Below, piece by piece: positions 9,384 through 20,817 of a stretch of 32,500 nucleotides of DNA; position 1 is the stretch's first letter; each line of letters opens with the position of its first letter. Under the pieces are notes generated by a model. That model had not been told where the DNA came from and made no database searches. It saw nothing but the letters and a program-made list of their open reading frames with translations. The position numbers and the translations under genes are program-made. Source of the DNA: Tubiluchus corallicola (lineage: Eukaryota; Priapulida; Priapulimorpha; Priapulimorphida; Tubiluchidae); NCBI GenBank assembly GCA_030141605.1, contig JAQGDQ010001475.1, forward strand, positions 1-32,500. The letters are read 5' to 3'.

Positions 9384-9916
9384 TAGGGTTACCATACGTC
9401 CGGGTTTCCCCGGAACACATCCTCTTTTTACGGCTCTGTCCTGGCGGGTTTTCAAAAAATAGGCACTTTGTCCGTGTTTTGCCTCAATCCGTAAGTATGT
9501 ATGGACGTTACCAACTGCAGAAGCTGTACGACAGTATGAGACAAAGAAAAGCTCGTTAATTTTCAATACAAGATGTTGCTAACATCTCAAAATGCAACCC
9601 TTGTAAAAGCTTTGTGTGCATATTTACTGAACAAAAGTAAGCGATGTGCACATCACTATGGGTCACGCGACTCACACCGCTGTCTTTACTCGGCGTATTC
9701 GCTAACGGCTTAAAATGACGTCAGCTTCCGGGAGCCATTTTGTTTGCTTTTATGTGAATTTCTTTAAAGTTGTAGTTTCGCTGTTTTGCAGTTTTGAGCA
9801 ACTGGTAAAAGTTAATTAGAAAGTAGCAATGCCGAAACGACAGTGTGCGTTTGCAGGTGAAATGAAGGCCAAGTACCCGTGTCCTCTTTTTCAACTCAGA
9901 CAATATGGTAACCCTA
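9384..9916 (+). mobile_element. hAT non-autonomous element, 533 bp (8-bp TSD)
   Basis: Inverted ends TAGGGTTACCATA and TATGGTAACCCTA are flanked by a perfect 8-bp duplication, TCCATAAA, at 9376-9383 and 9917-9924. The family's CGTCCGGGTTTCCCCGG subterminal block is visible. Near the right end an ATG at 9829 opens MPKRQCAFAGEMKAKYPC, which looks like the N-terminus of a hAT transposase. The frame then runs into the terminal repeat, so this is a deletion derivative of an autonomous parent. Confidence 0.92.
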
Positions 9917-9957
9917 TCCATAAATATGCATCCATAATATTTAAAGGTTTTGCTATT
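9829..9957 (+). pseudogene. Transposase N-terminal remnant (hAT)
   Basis: The frame begins MPKRQCAFAGEMKAKYPC and continues through the terminal repeat to a stop at 9955-9957. Only about the first 20 codons resemble hAT transposase starts, by my recollection of 'MPKRK...' openings. All catalytic regions are missing. Confidence 0.45.
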
Positions 9958-10380
9958 TAAAAAACTATGACTACAGCTATTGTATCATTGCCTGAAAATG
10001 TTCCATGTTATAATATTCAGCATTTTTTCAACTGGCAATTTCAATACAAGAAATGAAATAATTTAATTTGAATTTTTTTATCACTCTATTTCCATTTACA
10101 TAGTTTGTAAAAATTGATATTATATATGTATATAATCCTTATTTAATTTATACAATTCATTAAACAAATGTACATTTTTTAATAGTTAGCAAATTTAGTA
10201 AATAAATTCATATTAATGGTAATTTATGACGAGGTTAGCAGAAAAAATTGCTAATAATGTTTACATTTATACATCATATTTGCACACTAGGGTTATGTAC
10301 AAGATTAAATCAGTATCGACTTTACACTGTTGCAAGATAATCTATTAATATAGCTTACTGGCTATCGTCAAGCCCAGCGT
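9925..10380. other. AT-rich spacer, nothing recognised
   Basis: No open frame of note and no repeat found between two hAT-type elements. Confidence 0.4.
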
Positions 10381-10874
10381 CAGAGATGAGAATGACAAAT
10401 TGCAAAAAACTCTGAAACAGGCCGGGGGTTTTTGGGGCAAAGCCCCATTGAAGCCAGCAAAAAATTGCAATTTTGTGACCGTAGAAAGCCTCTAAGTGGA
10501 CTTAAAATATCAGTTACCTTGTTTCATGCATAATTTAAAATACCCAACTATCAAGGATACATGATACCTAATTGTCCCAAAAACGCCTAAGTACTGGCCG
10601 CTCCTATACAAAAGTATATAACAACTATCTACAATTGACTCAAATAACTCTGCACAATTGATTCTATATTTTTATACATAGAGATATACACGTGGTTACA
10701 CTGATGTACGTGATGTAAACAAAGTGATGGCCTGCCAACTAGCGGTCAGCTTGTGCAATAATGTACTGGGTCTGTAAAAATTTTCTCAACGAATTTACAC
10801 GATTTACAAAAATGGCACTACTGGTCTTCCAAAAACTCGGAATTCAGCGTATCCGCGGAAAATTCTCATCCCTG
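10381..10874 (+). mobile_element. hAT-like MITE, CAGRGATGAGAAT family, 494 bp
   Basis: The left end CAGAGATGAGAATGAC and right end ATTCTCATCCCTG are inverted. The first about 270 bp match 1013-1283 closely. Flanks read CAGCGT(CA) at the left and CAACGTCA at the right, seven of eight identical if the left duplication is read into the element's first two bases, so the target duplication is imperfect. No transposase. Confidence 0.75.
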
Positions 10875-10882
10875 CAACGTCA

Positions 10883-11684
10883 AGACAATCTCTAACAACG
10901 ATTTCTTAATAATATTTCCATTAATAATGCTTTCTCAGTTTGCACTATTAACATATCGTTTCACATATAATCGTTTACTTTTAAATTACGTGACAGTAAA
11001 GCAGCACTGTTTGATACTGAACCCTAGTGAACTACATAAATATTTTAAGTTAATCCCAGTTGCGTTTCGGACATCATTGCTAACGATTTTACAAAGATCC
11101 GGCACCGATACATTTGACGACACAACACGTTACCACATAAATTTTACAACTTGAACAGAAATGTGCCACAACGGAAAGCTTAAATTGGTAATTACTGGCA
11201 ATAAATTACTATGTATGTGCTGCGGTAAAAATGCCAATATTCCAAGCGGTATTTGATCAATCTAGACACTTTGCATCTAATCGATAAGACTGGTAGGCAT
11301 AATAAGCAGAAAATAAGTTTCCATGATAAGAAAGAAAATAAGACACTTTTCTTTCAACTTTATTTTTTCATGACTAAACATACATGTTTATCCACTTGTG
11401 CTAGCTACAAGCGGAAAATTAATTTTTTTCTCTTCCTTTGGCTCTAGGTCCTCATAACATTAATTTTAAATACGTAATGGTTAAATTAATATTTAAAGAC
11501 AGTCACGTGTGTCTCTTTTCCCATTACTGAACATTATTTTATTATAAACTAACACATTCGTATAATAATTCAATTTTCATTCGTCTTAAATGCAAAATCT
11601 GATAATTTTTAATTACCTGATACATGCGCATTAACTAATTAATTATATTAGTAACAATTCTCAGACGGTGGCTGACCTCAATAA
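10883..11684. other. Unassigned AT-rich sequence
   Basis: No supported gene. Short ORFs at 10927-11154 and 11253-11447 have no domain-like composition or splice context and are left uncalled. Confidence 0.3.
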
Positions 11685-11845
11685 CTTATAGTCCTTTCAC
11701 CACCCTTTCACCACTAATCAATAATTACTTTTGCACTTTGTAATATTATTGTATGTTGGACAGATTTATAAATCTCTTAGTTATGTATTTTGCTATTTTA
11801 AAAATGGTGATAAACTAATAAACTTACTTACTTACTTACTTACTC
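11685..11845 (+). mobile_element. Diverged retroelement 3' end with (CTTA)5 tail
   Basis: It shares CACCCTTTCACCA, a TTTGCACTTTGTAATATTATTG-like block and GGTGATAAA before a CTTA run with the arms at 1-215 and 1758-1996. It is a single copy in one orientation, which supports reading the arm as a tailed retroelement end. Confidence 0.5.
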
Positions 11846-12055
11846 TATTATTTTACATTTGTGAAGTTGAAACTCTTAATAATTTTGTTAAACTGAGTTA
11901 TTAGTTCATCTTGTGTTTAAGGCATCCTTGTCATCTGTTAAGTCCTGTGTAATAATATTACCTAAGTGGATGACTGGTCCACCCAAGTTAAAAGAACATA
12001 CTGTAGACAAATATAGGGCACAGCTGTTGGAAATCTCTTATTCTTTCTGAATTTA
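11846..12055. other. Unassigned spacer
   Basis: Nothing recognised. Confidence 0.3.
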
Positions 12056-12062
12056 ATACATG

Positions 12063-13561
12063 TGTAGGGAACCGAGTAACCCACCAACCCAAGTAGGACA
12101 CTTCCGGTAAAACCCATGTGGTAAAAGTAGTGTCCTACATGGGCAGCCCAAGTAGGACACTAGCGATTTTTGTCGAGAATCGGTAATTTTGCCAAATTTT
12201 TAAAAATTCTGTGAAAGTTTCTTCATTTTATTAAAAATTGTGCCTGTTGGTTGAGTTGTACTCAGTTTGGTATCATGAAAACTTGCTTCGCCAGGTGTTT
12301 AACTCAGCATGCAGTACGCAGGTATTGTTTTGCGATGACTTTTGTAACTCGTTCACTGAACGAGAGTTTGTTTGGTAACAAAGCAGCTCATTTAGCACTC
12401 TAGCATTGTTCAGCAGTATGGTTACAATAAAGGTGAAATGAAAGAATACTACAGGAAAATGTCAAACATTGAAGTCGTGTTATGCAGCCTGTTGTTATGA
12501 GTGCTGCTAGTTTTAATAGAGGCTGGATAATTAGTTTTAATATTATCAATAGTATTGTAACATGTAGGACACTGTCCTAGATGACTCGCTAGCCCAGGGG
12601 TGTGCAAATTGCGGCCCGCGGGCCACTTGCGGCCCACCGAGAGAATTTGTGCGGCCCGCGAAGAGATTTGTCAACCTAATAAAAGTGCGGCCCAGGCGAT
12701 TAATTGAGTGTATCCAGCTAAAGTCCTTGCCACGATCCCAAAGATAGTGCGGGTAGTTTTTTCTACTAGATCGCATGTCATTAACCCTTACAAGACGGTT
12801 GTAGCTTAATGTCGCTGTACTACACAGACTGTGTGATACACATTACTAATATGCATTGTAATGAAATTACCACTATCTGTCCTGAAAGTAGAAATATATG
12901 GTTTGTAATATAAATTTTAATAACTGCTAAAATAGTTTCTTGAGTGTAGTAGTAATGATGTACGCAGGTCGGATGCAAAAAAATCGTTATTAGGCCTTTC
13001 TGTACTTGGCTCCTTGATCAAACTGCATGTGGCCCACAGGAATTGCGGGAAAGTTTAATGTGGCCCGCCTAGTCATATAATTTGCACACCCCTGCACTAG
13101 CCCATGTAGGACACAGATCGCTAGAACGTTTACTTAGAAGGAAACAATTATTAGCCCAAGAGATAGTGAAATGGATCACCTGTTTGTGAAGCAAGACAAA
13201 ATCAAAAATGATATACCTTAAACAAATGTTGAATTCGCAAAAAAGTGGTTTTTTTCACTTCAACAACATTAATATCGAAAATAAATTTAATATTGTCCGT
13301 TCTACCAGCTCAGAATAAAATTCTTTTATTTCATCAGATGTATAATAAATTATTCAACGTGTACTAACTATTAGTACATTTAGTTAATTATTATTATTAC
13401 ATAAACAAGGACAACGAACGATGTCAGTACACTTAACGACTCAATTCGCGACCTGTCTCTAGTGTCCTACTTGGGCAGCTCATGTACGCCGCAAGCTACT
13501 TGGGCTAGCCCAAGTACACCAATTGGTCTACTTGGGCTAGTGGGTTACTCGGCTCCCTACA
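12063..13561. mobile_element. Terminal-inverted-repeat element, about 1.5 kb, with nested hAT
   Basis: The left end TGTAGGGAACCGAGTAACCC and right end (complement TGTAGGGAGCCGAGTAACCC) form inverted repeats extending about 100 bp. Both arms repeat the motif CCCAAGTAGGACAC. The motif also recurs either side of the nested hAT MITE. Flanks ACATG at 12058-12062 and 13562-13566 may be a 5-bp target duplication. Without the nested MITE the element is about 1 kb. No transposase frame is seen, so it is non-autonomous. I cannot place its superfamily. Confidence 0.75.
12595..13094 (+). mobile_element. hAT-type MITE, 500 bp, copy 3 (nested)
   Basis: It starts CAGGGGTGTGCAAATTGCGG and ends AATTTGCACACCCCTG. 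Target duplications CGCTAGCC (12587-12594) and CACTAGCC (13095-13102) match at seven of eight. It is the same length as copy 1 and nearly identical in reverse orientation. It is inserted in the middle of the TIR element at 12063-13561, so it is the younger of the two. Confidence 0.92.
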
Positions 13562-13566
13562 ACATG

Positions 13567-15179
13567 TACTTTTTATTTTGGTTCCACTGATATTTACAAA
13601 ATTTACTCCATATTTTTTATGTACTAGTACTCTGTAATGTTCTGTACTATAAGGAGTTATAAACATAGATCATCTGCATATAGTAAATTCCAGCAATATT
13701 ACAACCATAACCTGATATTTGCAACTGCCTTAACAGGCCATCAATGTACATACTAAAATAGTTTTGCTGACATAATTGCACCCTGTCTAACACAGTTTTC
13801 TACTGTATTATTATCAGATCCACGCCCATTCCATGCGATGTATACATTTTAGGATACATAAATGTTTAGCAAAAATAACAATTCTAGCAATGAAAATTAT
13901 TAGCAGTCAAAATTGTAAACAACTTCTAAACCCAGTTTCTTTCTTGTATAAAAATTACAGCCGTGATAGGGACTTTTTTGGATAAAAGTCGTGTTCAGAG
14001 CATAATCAGTAAAGTTGAAGTTGCGATGATCACAGGAGTGTTTTGCAAGTTCAGTATTCCGATCATCAGAACAATATCAACATAAGTGAGAGCACTATGA
14101 ATGACAATAGTTATGTTACCTTTCTCGGCTACTAAACTCCACATGCTACTTTTTGGTATAAATAAAAAAAACTAACATCATTTTACAGTTAAATATGCAG
14201 AAAACGCCAAAAACCGCAACGCGTGATTTAATCACGTGACAGAGCCCGCGTAAAATTGCGTAAAGTCAGTCCCCAAGTCGCAAATAACGGATTTACGTTC
14301 AAGTTTGCTTTTTTACATGAATAACATTGCTAGCATGAAAGTGTTGCCTAATGAAATGTTCAATGCATTCAAATTCAGTTAAAACTGTTAAGTATGGCGC
14401 CTATATCTTGACTTTTTGCAGCCTTATTATGTTTATATTCTTATCTGCCCATTATATTATTTAACCAAAAAATGTTTTTTTGAGACAATGTCACTATGTT
14501 TATATTTTAATATCGGTGGCGGTTATTGGCGTGTAGGAAAAGAGCTTTTTAGCAGAATAAGAAGTAGATCCTAGTAAAGGTTCGTAAGTCTGTTAGAGAT
14601 AAAGATGTTATGAAACGTTTCTCAGAAACTGCAAAATGAAATGCATAAATATAATAATAATGCAAAATGTACTTATTAATGTAACAATAAACATGAACTA
14701 TATGAAAAAAGCAACAAATTAAAGAAAAAACAACGGATTAAAGAAGGATAAGTGCAAAATGAATAGGGGAAGTCGAGAAGCCTGATACGTAATGAAACCA
14801 GGACATAGACTGGAGCCTACCAAATATCAAACATTGAAGGAAAACATGATACAGATCCGATGTTCATTGATCTATTATGAATTTATTTTGAAATAAGAAA
14901 TTAATTAGGAAATTAACTGATAAGAATTTGGAACCAGATTAATCGTAACAGATTAGATAGTGAACGAAGTTTATGCCGTTCGACCATAGTGACTCACTCA
15001 GCTTGTATCTTGAATTTAATGAGTTATGTATCAGAGGTTGAAAGATTGTAGAGTATTGAAATATTAAATAACTACCTGTAACATAAATGAACTCTAACTT
15101 CATTAGCCCAGATAGTTCAGAATACCTGGTACGAGGAGAGCGATTTCCGAAATCAAATGACCACTGGTCAAAAGGCTCT
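13567..15179. other. Long non-coding stretch
   Basis: No gene, transposon end or array recognised over 1.6 kb. A short perfect palindrome, CGTGATT-T-AATCACG at 14222-14236, overlaps a CACGTG E-box. Confidence 0.35.
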
Positions 15180-15579
<400 letters not shown>

Positions 15580-15692
15580 GTTGTTGATGTTGTTGTTGTT
15601 GTTGCTGCTGCAGTTGCTGTTGTTGTTGTTATTGCTGTTGCTGTTGCTGCTGTTGTTGTTGTTTTTGTGGTTGTGGTTGTAGTCATCATTGT
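15580..15692 (+). repeat. (TTG/CTG)n trinucleotide repeat
   Basis: This is an imperfect TTG run with CTG interruptions, abutting the AGT run. The phase of the triplets is shared with the AGT block. Confidence 0.9.
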
Positions 15693-16020
15693 TGTCGTTA
15701 TCGGTGGCAAACACGCCCAATAAAGGAGTCACGCGGTTAAATTATTTTAGCGAATAAATGAACGTGCGCCAACAATGCGTATTATAAATTCATACGGAAG
15801 TACGGATCCCATGCCAACAGCAAATCCTTCCCATGAATTTCTAATGGGGGATTAAAAGAAATGAGAAATCTAGTGTGATGTTAACTTAACAAAACTTAGA
15901 ACAATTTTTTTCACAACAGACGGCGCCACAAGGCAATTTCAAAATATGTTTTACGGACTCCTATGCAGTGGACTAACAAAGTAGAATTAATGTATTTGCC
16001 AACGTCGGCAACAGGAATAA
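15693..16020. other. Spacer between trinucleotide arrays
   Basis: Nothing recognised. No flanking exon supports the repeat-encoded frames. Confidence 0.3.
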
Positions 16021-16265
16021 AGCAACAGCAACAACAAAGCAGCGACGATGACTACAACAACAAAAACAACAGCAGCAGCAGCAGCAAAAACAAAGCAGTG
16101 ACGACGAGTACAACAACAACAACAAAGCAGAGACGACTACAACAACAACAACAGCAGCAGCAACAGCAACAGTAAAGCAGTGGCGACTACTACAACAACA
16201 AGAAAGCGACGATGACTACAAAAACAACAACAGCAACAGCAACAACAAAGCAGTGACGACGAATA

Positions 16266-16297
<32 letters not shown>

Positions 16298-16392
16298 ATA
16301 AAGCAGCGACGATGACTACAACAACACCAACAACAACAAAAACAAAAACAACAACAAAGCAGTGACGACGAGTACAACAACAACAACAACAC
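16021..16392 (+). repeat. (CAA/CAG)n minisatellite with GACGAYGA spacers
   Basis: CAA/CAG triplet runs are separated at roughly regular intervals by AAAGCAGYGACGAYG followed by TACAACAAC. Six to seven such blocks give a compound minisatellite of about 50-70 bp per unit. The glutamine-rich frame is broken by stops and is not called a gene. Confidence 0.85.
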
Positions 16393-16840
16393 AAGTGCTT
16401 CTAATTCAACTGCCTTTTGCACGTATCATAACAATTTATAGTTTTTAAATTTCAAAGGCGGCTGTTAACTTATAGTTTGTGCAGGAAGCAGCACATTAAG
16501 TTCACCGCGTTTAATCAATGGCTTCATTCAAGCATTATTTGCTGGATCAAGTAAGAAAGAAGCCAGGCAAACGCGTTACCTATTCAACATTCACTCACAC
16601 CTGTAGTCACGACTCGTTAAAGCAAACATTTGTATAGTATGTGGTCGACTTTTCATTCAACCTTCTTACACACACCTAGAGAGTTTTGACTGACAACCTG
16701 GTTAGTTTCCAAAATCATTAAACATACTATAGAACTGCATGCTAATAAAGCTTTGGATAAACTTTGTTTACGTCATAGATGCAAAGGTTAGACTGGCAAA
16801 TTAGGGACTAGTCCCTTAACGGACACCACACCAACTGTGC
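16393..16840. other. Unassigned spacer
   Basis: No gene or element recognised. Confidence 0.3.
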
Positions 16841-17000
16841 TACTAAATGACTAGCTAAATGACCCATTGACCAATACTCTTTCTGATTGACTAACTGACT
16901 CAGTCATTCATTGACTATTGGCTAGCTGCTTAGCTAGCTAACTAACTGACTGACTGACTGACTGACTGGCTAACTAACCGAGCGAATGACTGACTGTTCA
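16841..17000. repeat. Degenerate (CTGA)n / CTAA repeat
   Basis: This is an imperfect tetranucleotide tract with a clean CTGA core near 16946-16968. It resembles the tail repeats of the LINE at 21954-26253, but no LINE 3' end adjoins it. Confidence 0.8.
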
Positions 17001-17113
17001 ATTTGGCTAAGTGAAAATCCAAAAAGTAACCAACAGTTAGTCACCGAGGTGACTATGTATTTCCAAATATTGCAAATTACTAATCAAATTCAGTAAACTT
17101 TTATTTAGCCGTT

Positions 17114-18152
17114 AACAAATTTTGCCATAACATAAGAAGAGTATTACATTAAAACAGGTTTAGGAAACGGTGACTTCAACAGTTTTAAAGGTGAAAATAG
17201 AATGATGTTTCACATATCCTACCGTATTTTTAAGTAGGGCAAATAGTATACATTTTAACACCAATACATGCCAAACCTGTTAAGGCATTTGTCTGTTAAT
17301 TTTATGGAATTTTTTTACTAAATTTGAAGGAACAAGCAACTAAACTATTTAGAAAATCAGTGAAAAATGAACGGCTCGTACGTGACAAATTACTGAAATA
17401 AAACCTGATTAGAACAAATATGATCTCATTATTAAAGCTAGTCTAACAAAGACGTCACTTCTATGTTACTAGTGGCTCACTCTACAGGCAGGTCACGGCA
17501 ACACGTAGCTGTTTTAACTGAATTTCAATGCATCGAACATTTCATTAGGCAACACTTTCAAGCTAACAATTTAGATTACACCGTCCTCTTGTTGGCCAAT
17601 GTTCGATGTAAACACATTTTCTCTTGCTGCCAGACGAAATCAAATAGAGTAAATTGACAAAAATTAGCGCACAATTCGAACGCTATTCAGTGACAAGTTA
17701 GTGGAATTGAAGACAGAGCAAACTCTATGGTCTGCTCAGAGCTGATAATTGCACACAGAACTGACATCTCTGCGTCTGTAACAAACGATCTGAATTTTAT
17801 CTTTCCTTTAGATTTTTGTAGATATATATCGATTAATATTTCCATTCAATTTTGCATCTATTAGTTATAGAACAGAATGGACGACGGTTATTCCGACAGG
17901 AGTTAAAATATGATGGTGCAAGATGTCACTAGTTGACCTAGCCCGCCCTAATTAAGTTTTTAACATATTATTTAATTATGAGAAACGCTTTGGCATTAGT
18001 ACAGGTGTTAAAATGTATACTATTTGCCCTACTTTAAAATACGATAGGATGTTTGAAAAATCATTCTATCTCCACCTTTAAAACTGTTAAAGTCACCGTT
18101 TCCTAAACCTGTTTTAATCTAACACTCTTCTTATGTTACGCCAAAATTTGTT
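17114..18152. mobile_element. Foldback element with about 160-bp inverted arms
   Basis: Bases 17114-17272 are the imperfect reverse complement of 17992-18152 (for example AACAGTTTTAAAGGTG against CACCTTTAAAACTGTT). The outer tips are AACAAATTTTGCC and GCCAAAATTTGTT. The 720-bp interior has no transposase-like frame. No clear target duplication was found, so the true ends and class are uncertain. A local inverted duplication is an alternative. Confidence 0.6.
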
Positions 18153-18539
18153 TTTATGATCCGAGCCCGTGTTTTAATTTTGTTCTTGAATCAAAAACAG
18201 CGCTTAAAAACATGCGGAAATGCGCTTAAATTTTTTACGTAACAGACGGAAACAGGTGTAAGATTTTCACTTCTAAACGGCGCATCGCCGCTGACATAGT
18301 TACGTCAGTTTAACTGTTTGTTAAACATGACGTTCTAGCTAAGATGGCTTCCGAAGTATGTATTAACAAGTGAAATCGTTCAAGTGCTCAGCTTAACCGA
18401 GTTCTTGCTTTCTACAACAAGCAAATTCATGACATATTATAGTTTTTTATGTGGACTGATTGGTTAAAATTTACAAGTACTAGTTAATACGTCTAGCAAC
18501 CAGCAGTTTGGCTACCCAACTGTATTAGTAGATTTCCTG
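18153..18539. other. Non-repeat stretch with a possible first exon
   Basis: A slightly GC-richer part (18270-18360) holds GGCGCATCGCCGCTGAC and an ATG at 18344 in good context (AAGATGGCTTCCGAA) followed at 18356 by GTATGT, a donor-like hexamer. This could be a four-codon first exon on the plus strand. No partner exon was found. Confidence 0.2.
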
Positions 18540-19392
18540 CTGATGACATCCTGGCATTATCTGATTGGCTGACTGACGGAAACAATGACATTGTCTGTTC
18601 TTGTCTGCTAATAGAAACAATAACATTGCGTGATTGGTCTGGCTGTCGGAATTAAGACATCTTTTGAGTGGCTGGCTAGTGAAAATGATGGCAGTATCTG
18701 ATTGGCTGACTGAATGAAGTAGTGACATTGTCTAATTGGTTGGCTGGTGATAGAAACCATGGAATCGTCTGATTGGTCTGCTGATGGAAACTAAGACATT
18801 GTCTACTTAGCTGGCTGATGATAGAAACCATGGAATCGTCTGATTGGTCTGCTGATGGAAACTATGACATTGTCTTCTTGGCTGGCTGATGATAGAAACC
18901 ATGGAATCGTCTGATTGGCCTACTGATGGAAACTATGACATTGTCTACTTGGCTGTCTGATGGAAACCATTTAATCGTCTGATTGGCCTACTGATGGAAA
19001 CTATGACATTGTCTACTTGGCTGGCTGATGTTAGAAACCATGGAATCGTCTGATTGGCCTACTGATGGAAACTATGACATTGTCTACTTGGCTGGCTGAT
19101 GATAGAAACCATGGAATCGTCTGATTGGCCTACTGATGAAAACTATGACATTGTCTACTTGGCTGTCTGATGGAAACCATTCAATCGTCTGATTGGCCTA
19201 CTGATGGAAACTATGACATTGTCTACTTGGCTGGCTGATGATAGAAACTATGGAATCGTCTGATTGGCCTACTGATGGAAACTACGACATTGTCTACTTG
19301 GCTGGCTGATGATAGAAACCATGGAATCGTCTGATTGGCCTACTGATGAAAACTACGACATTGTCTACTTGGCTGTCTGATGGAAACCATGT
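18540..19392 (+). repeat. 71/68-bp minisatellite with 210-bp higher-order period
   Basis: The first part (18540-18767) is degenerate, with about 35-bp units around TGATTGGCTG...GACATTGTC. From 18768 the units settle to 71, 71 and 68 bp, and this triplet repeats three times. The short third unit always has GGCTGTCTGATGGAAACC in place of GGCTGGCTGATGATAGAAACC. Each 71-bp unit is itself two related half-units. Confidence 0.93.
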
Positions 19393-19395
19393 AAT

Positions 19396-19750
19396 TGGAC
19401 ACAGCAATATTTAAATTCTATATTTTTTTAGAAGCAACATATAATCTTATCATTTCTCTTTTGATAGAAAATCAATAGATTAGGAATTTATTCATATAGT
19501 GCCTTTTGACTATCATAAAAAGCACATGAACTTTCGGTTGCGTTTCATCTCACGCAACTTATAAACAGCATCGATCAAATTCCTAGTTTTCATTTTTTGT
19601 AAGTTAAACAGCGGCAAGGTATCTGGAGCGTTCTTTGATGTAACAGCAGGAAGCGCCTGTTAATCATCATATATGATGCGTCAAATTTTTCATTGCGTTA
19701 ATGTCATGCGAAAGCAATTTGATAATTTGTGGGTAAGTAATCCAAGAAAG
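19396..19750. other. Unassigned spacer
   Basis: No gene. A 14-bp palindrome CATCATATATGATG lies near 19666. Confidence 0.3.
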
Positions 19751-19752
19751 TA

Positions 19753-19774
19753 AACAGTAAATAAACAAGGTTAT
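19753..19774 (+). repeat. 22-bp direct repeat flanking 42-bp array 1 (left)
   Basis: AACAGTAAATAAACAAGGTT(AT) recurs at 20818-20839 with one mismatch, bracketing the array. Confidence 0.75.
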
Positions 19775-19811
19775 AGGTTATTATACAGCGAATCTAATCG
19801 AAATGATACAC

Positions 19812-20817
19812 GTTGATGGTGTATTAATACGTTTAATACGGCTTAATACGTTTATTGATCGTGTATTAATACGTTTAATACAGCTGAATACGTTTATTGA
19901 TCGTGTATTAATACGTTTAATACAGCTGAATACGTTTATTGATCGCGTATTAATACGTTTAATACAGCTGAATACGTTTATTGATCGTGTATTAATGCGT
20001 TTAATACAGCTGAATACGTTTATTGATCGTGTATTAATACGTTTAATACAGCTGAATACGTTTATTGATCGTGTATTAATACGTTTAGTACAGCTGAATA
20101 CGTTTATTGATCGCGTATTAATACGTTTAATACAGCTGAATACGTTTATTGATCGCGTATTAAAACGTTTAATACAGCTGAATACGTTTATTGATCGCGT
20201 ATTAATACGTTTAATACAGCTGAATACGTTTATTGATCGCGTATTAATACGTTTAATACAGCTGAATACGTTTATTGATCGCGTATTAATACGTTTAATA
20301 CAGCTTAATACGTTTATTGATCGCGTATTAATACGTTTAATACAGCTTAATACGTTTATTGATCGCGTATTAATACGTTTAATACAGCTGAATACGTTTA
20401 TTGATCGCGTATTAATACGTTTAATACAGCTGAATACGTTTATTGATCGCGTATTAATACGTTTAATACAGCTTAATACGTTTATTGATCGTGTATTAAT
20501 GCGTTTAATACAGCTGAATACGTTTATTGATCGTGTATTAATGCGTTTAATACAGCTTAATACGTTTATTGATCGTGTATTAATACGTTTAATACAGCTT
20601 AATACGTTTATTGATCGTGTATTAATACGTTTAATACAGTTTAATACGTTTATTGATCGTGTATTAATATGTTTAATACAACTTTTAAGAGGAAATACGT
20701 TTACTATTAATACGTTTACTGTTAATACACGTTCAATAAACGTATTAATACACAATCAATAAACGTATTAAAATACGCTTATTGATTGTATATTAATACG
20801 TTTATTGATCGTGTATT
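19812..20817 (+). repeat. 42-bp satellite array 1, about 21 regular units
   Basis: The unit is 42 bp and contains AATACGTTT twice, separated by TATTGATCGYGTATT and AATACAGCTG. Regular units run to about 20690. The end is degenerate and includes an inverted piece (about 20727-20770). Units with GATCGCG form a continuous block in the middle (about 20110-20460) while GATCGTG units lie at both sides. Because 42 is divisible by three, stop-free frames of about 320 codons exist on both strands, with 14-residue repeats. They are not supported as genes. Confidence 0.96.

Noticed and set aside
9330-9566. 78-codon minus-strand ORF
   Set aside because: It lies mostly inside the hAT element at 9384-9916 and opposes the transposase remnant.
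14222-14240. Palindrome CGTGATTTAATCACG with E-box as a regulatory site
   Set aside because: It is a single short palindrome with no promoter or gene beside it; such matches are expected by chance at this scale.
15963-16422. Gln-rich and Leu/Cys-rich ORFs
   Set aside because: They are translation of a CAA/CAG array. Stops interrupt the Gln frame and no flanking exon is seen.
19781-20762. 300-codon repeat proteins on both strands
   Set aside because: The period of 42 preserves any open frame. The partner array 2 does not keep the frame, so selection is not indicated.
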